A stretch of DNA of 64,000 bases from Prolixibacteraceae bacterium UBA1413. Its GTDB lineage: Bacteria; Bacteroidota; Bacteroidia; Bacteroidales; Prolixibacteraceae. A model generated the notes under the pieces. It was not told the DNA's origin. It made no database searches and was given only the letters and a program-made list of their open reading frames with translations. The translations under genes were made by a program, and so were the position numbers. Within the stretch, counting starts at the first letter, position 1. Each line of letters starts with the position of its first letter. Shown piece by piece: positions 7,248 through 14,830 of this stretch. The stretch is taken from assembly GCA_002304925.1 (NCBI GenBank), contig DBPT01000017.1, positions 62,001 to 126,000 on the forward strand. Reading direction: 5' to 3'.

Positions 7248-8570
7248 ATGAAGGAGAGAATAAAGCGCGTCAATGTTGTTACCATGGGGTGTTCCAAGAA
7301 CCTCGTCGATTCCGAGGTATTGCTGAATCAGCTGGAACGAGGTAACTGGACTGTGGCTCACGATTCGGGGGAGAGCGGTTTTGACGCCGTGATCATCAAC
7401 ACCTGCGGATTCATCCACGATGCCAAGCAGGAGTCGATCGACATGATCCTCTCGTGGGCCGATGCCAAGGCCCGCGGCGACGTGGGAAAGCTCTACGTGA
7501 TGGGCTGTCTTTCGGAACGTTACAAGACGGAACTGGAACAGGAAATCCCCGAAGTGGACCGTTATTTCGGCAAATTTGACCTGAAGGCTGTTGCAGGAGA
7601 GCTGAAAGTCGCCCTGCAGCCTGAATTTATTTACGAAAGGAAGATTACCACACCTTCCCACTATGCCTACCTGAAGGTTTCGGAAGGGTGCAACCGTTTC
7701 TGCGGTTTCTGCGCCATTCCCATGATGACGGGCCGTCATGTGTCGCGATCCGTGGAAGAACTGGTGAAGGAAACCCGTTTCCTGGCATCCCGGGGGGTGA
7801 AGGAATTGCTGCTGATCGCACAGGACCTCTCCTATTACGGTCACGACCTCTATGGGGAGAGCCGCCTGGCGCAATTGACCGGTAAAATTGCTGAAGTGGA
7901 AGGGATTGAATGGATCAGGCTCCACTATTTCTATCCTTCCCGGTTCCCCTTCGATATCCTCCCTGTCATGCGTGCCAATCCGAAGGTACTCCGCTATATG
8001 GACCTTCCGCTACAGCACATCTCCGATCCTGTGCTCAGTGCGATGAAACGCCGGATTTCCCGGGACGAAACGGAAGCCTTGCTGCGCCGGATCAGGACGG
8101 AAGTCCCCGGAGTGGTGATCCGTACCACCCTGCTGGTGGGCTATCCCGGGGAAACAGACGCCGATTTTGAGGAGTTGCTGACGTTCGTCGAAGAACAGCG
8201 TTTCGACAGGCTGGGCGTTTTCCCTTATTCCCATGAAGAAGGGACCTTTGCCTTCGAAAACCTGGTCGATGATGTTCCCGAAAAGGTGAAACAGGAGCGG
8301 GTGGCACGCCTTATGGAGTTGCAGGAGGGAATTTCTGCGGAACTGAATGAGGATAAGGTGGGTATGAAGCTCAGGGTAATCATCGACAGGGAAGAGGGGG
8401 AGTTCTACATCGGGCGCACCCGTTTTGATTCCCCGGAAGTCGACGGTGAAGTCTTTGTAAAGCCGGAAAGGAAACTTCTCCCCGGAGAATTCGCGGAGGT
8501 CCGCATCACTGGGGCTGACATCCATGATCTCTACGGAAGGTTGGTCACTGGCCGCGACGAACATTTTTAA
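7248..8570 (+). CDS. rimO: Ribosomal protein S12 methylthiotransferase RimO
   Basis: 440 residues, the usual length. RimO is a cytoplasmic radical-SAM enzyme that adds a methylthio group to the conserved aspartate of ribosomal protein S12. Domains in order: the N-terminal UPF0004 domain with cluster ligands C15 (TMGCSKN), C53 (NTCGF) and C87 (MGCLSE); the radical-SAM domain with C148-x3-C152-x2-C155 (GCNRFCGFCAIP); and a C-terminal TRAM domain (about 375-440). The start VNVVTMGCSKNLVDSE distinguishes RimO from MiaB. Monocistronic by context. Its TAA stop lies inside a TAACCT unit of the hexanucleotide repeat that follows. Confidence 0.97.
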   Translation: MKERIKRVNVVTMGCSKNLVDSEVLLNQLERGNWTVAHDSGESGFDAVIINTCGFIHDAKQESIDMILSWADAKARGDVGKLYVMGCLSERYKTELEQEIPEVDRYFGKFDLKAVAGELKVALQPEFIYERKITTPSHYAYLKVSEGCNRFCGFCAIPMMTGRHVSRSVEELVKETRFLASRGVKELLLIAQDLSYYGHDLYGESRLAQLTGKIAEVEGIEWIRLHYFYPSRFPFDILPVMRANPKVLRYMDLPLQHISDPVLSAMKRRISRDETEALLRRIRTEVPGVVIRTTLLVGYPGETDADFEELLTFVEEQRFDRLGVFPYSHEEGTFAFENLVDDVPEKVKQERVARLMELQEGISAELNEDKVGMKLRVIIDREEGEFYIGRTRFDSPEVDGEVFVKPERKLLPGEFAEVRITGADIHDLYGRLVTGRDEHF

Positions 8571-8619
8571 CCTCACCCTCAATAGGCGATTATCCCATTA
8601 ATCTAAACCTCAACTTCAG
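8568..8619 (+). repeat. Hexanucleotide-type repeat remnant after rimO
   Basis: TAACCT-CACCCT-CAATAG at 8568-8585 includes the rimO stop codon. TAATCT-AAACCT-CAACTT-CAG at 8599-8619 has the same start and end as the longer arrays at 38908 and 52178. Degenerate. Confidence 0.5.
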
Positions 8620-8620
8620 T

Positions 8621-9199
8621 TTATTTCCCGATGCGCCATCTGCGGTTTATCGGTTTTATCGGGAAGATTCCCTGGCTGACGAATTTGATATCTTCGATAG
8701 AATAGAAGGCTTTGGGATTGTAATTGCGGATGATATCCTCGACCTGTTGGATTTCGGCCCGTTTTACGATGGTGTGGATGATGCTTACGTTTTCGGTACC
8801 TCCCCTGGCGGGGTGGTGTGTAATTCCGTAGCCCGACTCTTTGAGGGCTTCAATAAGTTGAGAGGCATCCTTCCTGGTGATGATCTGGATTTTGACGATT
8901 CCCATGGCCAGTTTTTCTTCCAGGAGCAATCCGACCAGGTTGCCGGTGGCGAATCCCCCGGCATAACCGATGTAGCAGAGCCAGTTATCGAGGTTTTGCA
9001 CCACTTTGGTCATGGTGACGATCCAGATAAGCACTTCGAAGAATCCCATGACGGGGGCCCAGAATTTCTGTCCTTTGGCTACCATGACGATGCGCAGGGT
9101 GCCGATGGTCACATCGCAGATCCGGGCCAGGAAAATCAGGAGCGGCAGGACCACATAGGTAAAAAGTCCGCTGTCGTAAAACAGCTGAAGTTCTGTCAT
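8621..9199 (-). CDS. DUF2179/DUF5698 membrane protein (UPF0316 family)
   Basis: 192 residues. Three hydrophobic segments lie in the first 95 residues (for example YVVLPLLIFLARICDVTIGT and the glycine-rich IGYAGGFATGNLVGLLLEE). They are followed by a soluble DUF2179 domain (about 105-170) with the pattern SYGIT and THHPARGGTENVSIIHTIV. This architecture defines the UPF0316 family of membrane proteins of unknown function. DUF2179 domains are thought to bind a small ligand; the same domain ends the YitT protein at 17228-18139. It lies 24 bases after the zinc peptidase gene and may be cotranscribed with it. Confidence 0.85.
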   Translation of the reverse strand: MTELQLFYDSGLFTYVVLPLLIFLARICDVTIGTLRIVMVAKGQKFWAPVMGFFEVLIWIVTMTKVVQNLDNWLCYIGYAGGFATGNLVGLLLEEKLAMGIVKIQIITRKDASQLIEALKESGYGITHHPARGGTENVSIIHTIVKRAEIQQVEDIIRNYNPKAFYSIEDIKFVSQGIFPIKPINRRWRIGK

Positions 9200-9223
9200 C
9201 CGGTAAAACTAAGTATTATAAAA

Positions 9224-10075
9224 TCAAATATTTGCGCCGAAGGTATCTCCCTGCCGGATATCGCCGGTCCGGATGCCTTTTGCCAGCCAGCTTTTGCGCT
9301 GGGCGCTGGTACCGTGGGTAAATGAGTCGGGGACGACATATCCCTGCGTCTGTTTCTGAATGCGGTCATCGCCGACTGCCGAAGCGGCATTGAGGGCTTC
9401 TTCCAGGTCTCCTTCTTCCAGTATGTTAAACATTTTCTGGGCATGGTGAATCCAGACGCCGGCAAAGAAATCGGCCTGCAATTCTAGTCTCACGGTGAGC
9501 TCGTTCCTCTGGCTCTGGCTGCGGGCGCGGTTTTGGGCAGCGGTCACCTCATTCATGGTCCCCATCAGTTTCTGGACATGGTGTCCGACTTCGTGAGCAA
9601 TGATATATGCCACGGCAAAGTCGCCGGTAGCGCCCAGTTTTCGCTGAAGGGCTTCCAGATAATCGAGGTCGAGGTATACCTTTTCGTCACCCGGACAATA
9701 GAACGGGCCGGTGGCAGCCTGGGCGTATCCGCAGGCCGAATTAACAGCCGAGCGGTATAGCACCAGCTTTGGCTCCCGGTAGGTGGACCCGTACTGCTGA
9801 AAGATCTTTCCCCAAACCTCCTCCGTATCGCCCAGCACCACCGAGACAAATTCGGTCATCTCCTGCTCTTTCTCGCTCAGGGCCACATCCTCCGTAACCG
9901 TCTCCGTCTGACCCTGCCGCATCTGCAAGACATCCAGCGGGTTCCCTCCCAACAGATAAACCACTAACGCGATGGCAAGGGTTCCGATGAGCCCCCCTTT
10001 CAACCCGATGGACCGGCTTCGGCTCCCACGCATGTCCTCGACGTTGTCACTTTGTCTTCTTCCTTTGTATTTCAT
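9224..10075 (-). CDS. YpfJ/KPN_02809-type neutral zinc metallopeptidase
   Basis: 283 residues. A basic cytoplasmic start (MKYKGRRQSDNVEDMRGSRS) precedes one transmembrane segment (GGLIGTLAIALVVYLLGG). The rest is an extracytoplasmic peptidase domain with the zinc motif HEVGHH in AVAYIIAHEVGHHVQKLMG and the family signatures NSACGYAQAATGPFYCPGD and QADFFAGVW, whose E/D residues provide the third ligand. Full length matches the family. The substrate is not known. The minus-strand box CAAAATTA at 10167-10174 could be its promoter. Confidence 0.9.
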   Translation of the reverse strand: MKYKGRRQSDNVEDMRGSRSRSIGLKGGLIGTLAIALVVYLLGGNPLDVLQMRQGQTETVTEDVALSEKEQEMTEFVSVVLGDTEEVWGKIFQQYGSTYREPKLVLYRSAVNSACGYAQAATGPFYCPGDEKVYLDLDYLEALQRKLGATGDFAVAYIIAHEVGHHVQKLMGTMNEVTAAQNRARSQSQRNELTVRLELQADFFAGVWIHHAQKMFNILEEGDLEEALNAASAVGDDRIQKQTQGYVVPDSFTHGTSAQRKSWLAKGIRTGDIRQGDTFGANI

Positions 10076-10166
10076 GGGTTTTAATTATTATGTTGTCATG
10101 GTTCATCATCATGGTTGGTGCAAAATCGTGCAGGGTCATTTCATAGCCTGTTTTTATTGCGTTAAG

Positions 10167-10174
10167 CAAAATTA
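10167..10174 (-). promoter_or_regulatory. -7 box, zinc peptidase gene
   Basis: Reads TAATTTTG on the minus strand (TAnnTTTG), 92 bases before the start at 10075. No clear -33 box is seen. Confidence 0.35.
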
Positions 10175-10182
10175 ATCTTTTT

Positions 10183-11763
10183 TCAGAATTCCGAGGTGAA
10201 ATGGAATTTTATCGCCTTGAATTCATCCTGTGCCATTTGCAGGATAAAGGCCGAATCAGCCATGAAGACATCCCTTCCCCTTTTGTCAATGCACATTTTC
10301 TGGTACTTACGCTTCTTGAATTCATTCAGGATTCCGGGATCGGGAGATTCGATCCAGCATGCTTTGTACATAGAAATCGCCTCAAAACGGCATTTGGCCC
10401 CGTATTCATGTTCGAGGCGGTACTGGATCACCTCGAACTGGAGCTGTCCGACCGTGCCGATGATCTTGCGGCCGTTGAACTGGCTCGTAAACAGCTGGGC
10501 CACTCCCTCATCCATGAGCTGGTCGATCCCCTTGGCCAACTGTTTTGATTTCATGGGGTCGGCATTTTCGACATAGCGGAACAATTCGGGTGAAAAACTC
10601 GGAAGCCCCTTGAAATGAATAATTTCTCCTTCGGTGAGGGTGTCCCCGATGATGAAATTGCCAGTATCGGGGACCCCGATAATGTCACCGGGAAAGGCCT
10701 CTTCGATGGTCTCCTTCTGGGAAGCCATGAATGCCGTCGGGCTTGAGATGCGGATCGTTTTTCCCTGCCTTACATGGGTATAGGTGCGGTTGCGTTCGAA
10801 ACGTCCCGAGCATACTTTCACGAAAGCGATGCGGCTCCGGTGATTCGGATCGATGTTAGCATGAATCTTAAAGACGAAACCGGTAAATGTCTCTTCCCAG
10901 GGATTTACTTCCCTTTCTTCGGTGTAGCTGGGTCGCGGCCAGGGGGCGATTTTCACAAAGGTCTCCAGCAATTCGCGGACTCCGAAGTTGTACAGGGCGC
11001 TGCCGAAAAATACGGGCGCCTGTTTGCCGGAAAGATAGCGCTCCTGGTCAAAGACGGGGTATACCCCTTCCACGAGTTCGAGTTCGTCACGCAGCAGGGC
11101 TGCTTCCCGCCCGATATGGTTGTCGAGTTCAGGATTGTTCAGATCTTTAAAGAGGATGGCGGGTTGGATCTCCTGAATGCTGGCATTGAAAAGCTGGAGG
11201 CTTCTGTCGAAGAGGTTGTACACCCCCCTGAAATTGTCGCCGCTGCTGATGGGCCAGCTCAGAGGCCGCACATTGATGCGCAGCATCTCCTCGATCTCAT
11301 CGAGCAGGGAGAAGGGATCACGGGCAGGACGGTCCATCTTGTTGATGAAGACAATCACCGGGGTCTGCCTGATACGGCAAACGTTCATCAGCTTTTCGGT
11401 CTGCGGTTCCACCCCTTTGGCGGCATCGATCACGATGATGACACTGTCGACAGCCGTGAGGGTCCTGAAAGTGTCTTCCTGGAAATCCTGGTGCCCCGGG
11501 GTGTCCAGAATGTTGATCTTGTAGCCGTTGTATTCAAATCCTATGACCGATGTGGCGACGGAAATGCCGCGTTGCCGCTCTATTTCCATGAAATCGGACA
11601 CCGCCGTCTTTCTGATCTTGTTGCTCCTGACGGCTCCCGCCACCCGGATGGCTCCGCCGAAAAGCAACAACTTCTCGGTCAGGGTGGTCTTCCCCGCATC
11701 GGGATGGCTGACGATGCCGAAGGTGCGCCTCCGCCTGATCTCTTCGATAAAATTCATATTCAT
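10183..11763 (-). CDS. prfC: Peptide chain release factor 3 (RF-3)
   Basis: 526 residues, as expected for RF-3, the cytoplasmic translational GTPase that removes RF1/RF2 from the ribosome after termination. The G domain has the P-loop SHPDAGKT (residues 19-26), the switch region RQRGISVATSV, the G3 motif DTPGHQDF and NKMD as G4. Domains II and III (about 290-526) include the RF-3-specific GQLQFEV and HEYGAKCRFE. The ATG at 11763 overlaps the TAA of the preceding C26 gene by one base (TAATG), indicating translational coupling; a second ATG two codons on is also possible. Confidence 0.97.
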   Translation of the reverse strand: MNMNFIEEIRRRRTFGIVSHPDAGKTTLTEKLLLFGGAIRVAGAVRSNKIRKTAVSDFMEIERQRGISVATSVIGFEYNGYKINILDTPGHQDFQEDTFRTLTAVDSVIIVIDAAKGVEPQTEKLMNVCRIRQTPVIVFINKMDRPARDPFSLLDEIEEMLRINVRPLSWPISSGDNFRGVYNLFDRSLQLFNASIQEIQPAILFKDLNNPELDNHIGREAALLRDELELVEGVYPVFDQERYLSGKQAPVFFGSALYNFGVRELLETFVKIAPWPRPSYTEEREVNPWEETFTGFVFKIHANIDPNHRSRIAFVKVCSGRFERNRTYTHVRQGKTIRISSPTAFMASQKETIEEAFPGDIIGVPDTGNFIIGDTLTEGEIIHFKGLPSFSPELFRYVENADPMKSKQLAKGIDQLMDEGVAQLFTSQFNGRKIIGTVGQLQFEVIQYRLEHEYGAKCRFEAISMYKACWIESPDPGILNEFKKRKYQKMCIDKRGRDVFMADSAFILQMAQDEFKAIKFHFTSEF

Positions 11764-12884
11764 TAATTGTTAAGGCATGCAGAGATGTATCGCCAGTATT
11801 TTCTGTGAAACCTGACGCTTCGTTTCCCGATCATCCTGTGAAAGCTCTTTGGTTCATCGTCAGGGGCAAATTTCCAAAGTTCCCGGTCTTCATACAAAGC
11901 CGGCACTTCGGGATGGAATTGCGCCCCGAAGACGTGCGGGTATTTAACATGTGCAAGACCCTCAATGATTTTTCCGTCGGGAGACAGGGCGGTCACTTCA
12001 AATCCTGTGCCGGTTTTTGCCGGTGACTGGTGATGACTGCTGTATATCAGGGGCTGGCTTCTTCGGCCGGCTTTTATCTGCCGGCTAAAGAAGGGATGCC
12101 CGGTGAACCGGAGGGTGTGGAAGTTGATCTCCATGATTTGTTTGTCTTCGACGGTCTCCTGCCAGTAATTGCGATGGAGGTTCTCCCTGTCTGTTTCCAG
12201 GGTCTCCGCGGGTCCCTTTTTCCCGTATACCTGTGACGGAATGTCCTGGATGAGGGTGCCGCCGGTGGCGACATTCATGGTTTGCATGCCGAGACAAAAA
12301 CCTGTTACCAGGTACCGGGGCTTCTCCTCCAGAAAAGGCCGGAATTCCGGATTCCGGGAGCCCCCCAGAAGATGGAACATAAAGGAGATTTCCATGGAAT
12401 GGCGTCCGGGATCGGTTACCACGGAACCCAGGTTCTCCTCTCCGTAGATCTCCGGCTGGATATCGGGTCCCCCGAAAAAGAGAATTCCATCCGAGCGGTC
12501 GAACAATCCCCTGAAATCGGCCGTACACGCATTTTCCCCAAAGAGAAGCGAGTCGGGCAAATCGCCGCTGATTTTATAAAGTGAAAATCCGGCATCGGGA
12601 TGTTCCCGGAGGTAAGCCTCGCTTTTGGTGAAATCATACGCCTGGTTCTTGTGATAGACGCCTACGAACCGCGTTTTTCCCGGGTCAACCCTGAAAATTC
12701 CCTTTCCGGTGAGAAAACGGATGATTTCGATGTTTTTGACGGTGGGATTGGCCACAAGGACAACCCGGATGCCGGGACGCACATCATGGGGAAACCCATC
12801 CTGGTCGCCGCCCGAAACCCCTTCATTTGAGCTTCCGGAGAAAAAAAGTGTGGATAAAATCATTGACAGGAGGATTTTGTACAT
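11763..12884 (-). CDS. Secreted class I glutamine amidotransferase-like (peptidase C26) protein
   Basis: 373 residues. The N-terminus is a signal peptide (MYKILLSMILSTLFFSGSS), so it acts outside the cytoplasm, unlike most C26 enzymes. The amidotransferase fold is visible: FFGGPDIQPEIYGEE at 137-151, the nucleophile elbow GFCLGMQ with C197, a second conserved block GGTLIQDIPSQV, and the His-Glu pair FHPE (H324, E326). These match gamma-glutamyl-gamma-aminobutyrate hydrolase relatives. Secretion makes a role in cell-wall or extracellular gamma-glutamyl peptide hydrolysis more likely than GABA metabolism; that is inference. Coupled to prfC by a one-base overlap. Confidence 0.85.
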   Translation of the reverse strand: MYKILLSMILSTLFFSGSSNEGVSGGDQDGFPHDVRPGIRVVLVANPTVKNIEIIRFLTGKGIFRVDPGKTRFVGVYHKNQAYDFTKSEAYLREHPDAGFSLYKISGDLPDSLLFGENACTADFRGLFDRSDGILFFGGPDIQPEIYGEENLGSVVTDPGRHSMEISFMFHLLGGSRNPEFRPFLEEKPRYLVTGFCLGMQTMNVATGGTLIQDIPSQVYGKKGPAETLETDRENLHRNYWQETVEDKQIMEINFHTLRFTGHPFFSRQIKAGRRSQPLIYSSHHQSPAKTGTGFEVTALSPDGKIIEGLAHVKYPHVFGAQFHPEVPALYEDRELWKFAPDDEPKSFHRMIGKRSVRFHRKYWRYISACLNN

Positions 12885-12901
12885 AACCTTTTTTTAAAAG
12901 T

Positions 12902-12909
12902 CAAATATA
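12902..12909 (-). promoter_or_regulatory. -7 box, C26 amidotransferase/prfC
   Basis: Minus-strand TATATTTG (TAnnTTTG), 18 bases before the ATG at 12884. The -33 region is weak. It lies close to a divergent box at 12936. Confidence 0.45.
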
Positions 12910-12935
12910 AACAATGCCTTTTAAGTTACTTTATT

Positions 12936-12943
12936 TAAATTTG
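12936..12943 (+). promoter_or_regulatory. -7 box, helical-repeat protein gene
   Basis: TAAATTTG fits TAnnTTTG and lies 27 bases before the ATG at 12970. No good -33 box. It forms a divergent pair with the minus-strand box at 12902-12909. Confidence 0.45.
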
Positions 12944-12969
12944 CTCAATAAACCAAGCTCTATAAAAAA

Positions 12970-14802
12970 ATGTCGTTTAAAATATTCACACTTCAGTTGA
13001 CCGGCAAAATCGGGAATGCTGAGAAGATAGAAGCGGCCCGGAAAAAGCTGGAACAGACTTATCATGCCTTTCTGGAGGCGGAGTGTTCGGCGGAACTGGA
13101 ACGGTTCCGGGAACTGGAGAAATGGGTTGCTTCGGGAATCCCCGATCAGCGCAAGCGTGAACTCCAGGCGGAGGTTTTCAAGGGAAGCCTGGAATACAAC
13201 CAGCTCAGGGAGTATGAAAACCTCAAAAAGAACAAGTCCTTCACCGATTACTTCAAGGTGGAGGGGTCCCCTGAGTTGACGAGGTTCCTGCGGGTCGACG
13301 GGTCAGACAAGCTGAAGAATTACTGGGAGATGAAAGATTACGCTGAGGGGGAATACCTGCAGGAGCAGCGTGAAATCCTTTCCCAGCGGTATGCCGGTTC
13401 CGCAGAAGAAAGGCTGGTGAAAGAACTTGCCCAGCTAAAAAAGAACAAATCCATCGCGGCTTATTTCAGGTTGAAGGATTCTTTGGCGTTGAAAAAACAC
13501 CTGGAATTTGCCAACAGCGACAAACTGAAGCGTTTTCTGGAGCTGAAAAACGTGCCAAAAACCGCCAAAGAAGCCCGGAAAGCATTTGCCCTGATGAAAC
13601 AGGATCCCGAGATAAGGCAGTTTTTCAGGATGGAGAAGTCGCAGGATCTGAAACACTATCGCAAAATGGAAGGGCGTCATGTGCTGGAGCGTTATGAGGA
13701 ATTGATCAGGGAAACAGGGAAGGACGCATTCAGACAGCGGATCGCGTGGCTCAAGGATCCCAAAAAACTGGAGAAAAGCGATTCATGGAAAAAATTTCTG
13801 CGCTTTAAAGAACTGGAAAAGAGCAGCGACATCGTATTTTACAAGAAGTTCAAGAAATCACCGCTTTACAGGAATTATCTCGATGTGAAGGATTCTTTCG
13901 ATCTGGCGCGTTACAACGAGTTGAAGAAGCTGATAGCTTCGCCCGAATTTCTAAAGCGCAAAGCATGGCTGGAGGATGTCCACAAATGGGAAAAGAGCGA
14001 GGAATATGCCGGGTTGGAAGAACTGGAAAGACTCAGAAAACATCCCAAAGTGGTTCTTTACAACAAATACAAGGATGCCGCCGATTTCGACTTCCTGAAG
14101 AACTGGGAGGTTTCTTTCAGGGATACTTTCGAAGGCAGTGAGGTATCGCCCCGACTGTGGACCTTTAACACTTTGTGGGCCGAACGTCTCCTTCAGGACA
14201 GGTACTCGCAGCAGGGTGACCTGCAGGGGTATACCGGCGGAAAAAACTGCATGGTACGTCATGGGAAGCTGGTTGTTCAGGTGAAAAAGGAAAAGACGGC
14301 GGGAAAGCAGTGGCAACCCACCGTGGGGTTTGTTCCTGTCGATTTCGGATACTCTTCCGATCTCTTGTCCACAATAAACAGCTTCTGGCAGAAGGAAGGG
14401 ATCTTTGAAGCCAAGATAAAATTCTCCCCCTTTCGGGAGGTGGTGAGTTCCTGTCATCTTTTGGGAGAAGAACCCAGTCCGCAGATCACCCTCCTGGAGA
14501 TGGGGCCTGAATGCCGCATGGGCGTACTTTCGATGGTGGATTCCGGGAAACCAGTTTTTAAGGGTATTGGCATCAAAAACCTTAAACCCGGCAAGTTTTA
14601 TCTCTTCAGGGTGGAATGGGAAGGCAGCCGCTTCACCTGGAAGATCAATGATCAGGTGGTTTTTGAAACTCATCTGACGAAGCCCGATGCTGCGCTCCAT
14701 CTCAACCTGGCTTCGCTGGTTGTCAGCGAGATTGCCGCATCCCGGCTGCCGATGGGATTTGAGACCGACTGGATCAGTTGTTACCGTAGAAAAACGGTTT
14801 GA
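12970..14802 (+). CDS. Helical-repeat protein fused to a catalytically altered GH16-like domain
   Basis: 610 residues without signal peptide or membrane span. Residues 1-380 are charged and helical, with short units of the form S-x2-L-x2-[FY]-x2-[LM]. Residues 86-123 (KKNKSFTDYFKVEGSPEL...) and 157-194 (KKNKSIAAYFRLKDSLAL...) align without gaps at an offset of 71. Residues about 383-606 resemble a GH16 beta-jelly roll: FRDTFEGSEVSPRLW, DLQGYTGGKN, KEGIFEAKIKF and a final FETDWISCYR strand. The GH16 catalytic motif ExDxxE is here QITLLE (505-510): the nucleophile position is Gln505, the helper Asp is Thr507, and only Glu510 remains. Hydrolysis is therefore unlikely; binding of glycan or a structural role is inferred. 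The cytoplasmic setting is unusual for GH16. No known full-length family recognised. Confidence 0.7.
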   Translation: MSFKIFTLQLTGKIGNAEKIEAARKKLEQTYHAFLEAECSAELERFRELEKWVASGIPDQRKRELQAEVFKGSLEYNQLREYENLKKNKSFTDYFKVEGSPELTRFLRVDGSDKLKNYWEMKDYAEGEYLQEQREILSQRYAGSAEERLVKELAQLKKNKSIAAYFRLKDSLALKKHLEFANSDKLKRFLELKNVPKTAKEARKAFALMKQDPEIRQFFRMEKSQDLKHYRKMEGRHVLERYEELIRETGKDAFRQRIAWLKDPKKLEKSDSWKKFLRFKELEKSSDIVFYKKFKKSPLYRNYLDVKDSFDLARYNELKKLIASPEFLKRKAWLEDVHKWEKSEEYAGLEELERLRKHPKVVLYNKYKDAADFDFLKNWEVSFRDTFEGSEVSPRLWTFNTLWAERLLQDRYSQQGDLQGYTGGKNCMVRHGKLVVQVKKEKTAGKQWQPTVGFVPVDFGYSSDLLSTINSFWQKEGIFEAKIKFSPFREVVSSCHLLGEEPSPQITLLEMGPECRMGVLSMVDSGKPVFKGIGIKNLKPGKFYLFRVEWEGSRFTWKINDQVVFETHLTKPDAALHLNLASLVVSEIAASRLPMGFETDWISCYRRKTV

Positions 14803-14830
14803 GGAGGGGAGGGTCAGGGGATCCCGGAAG

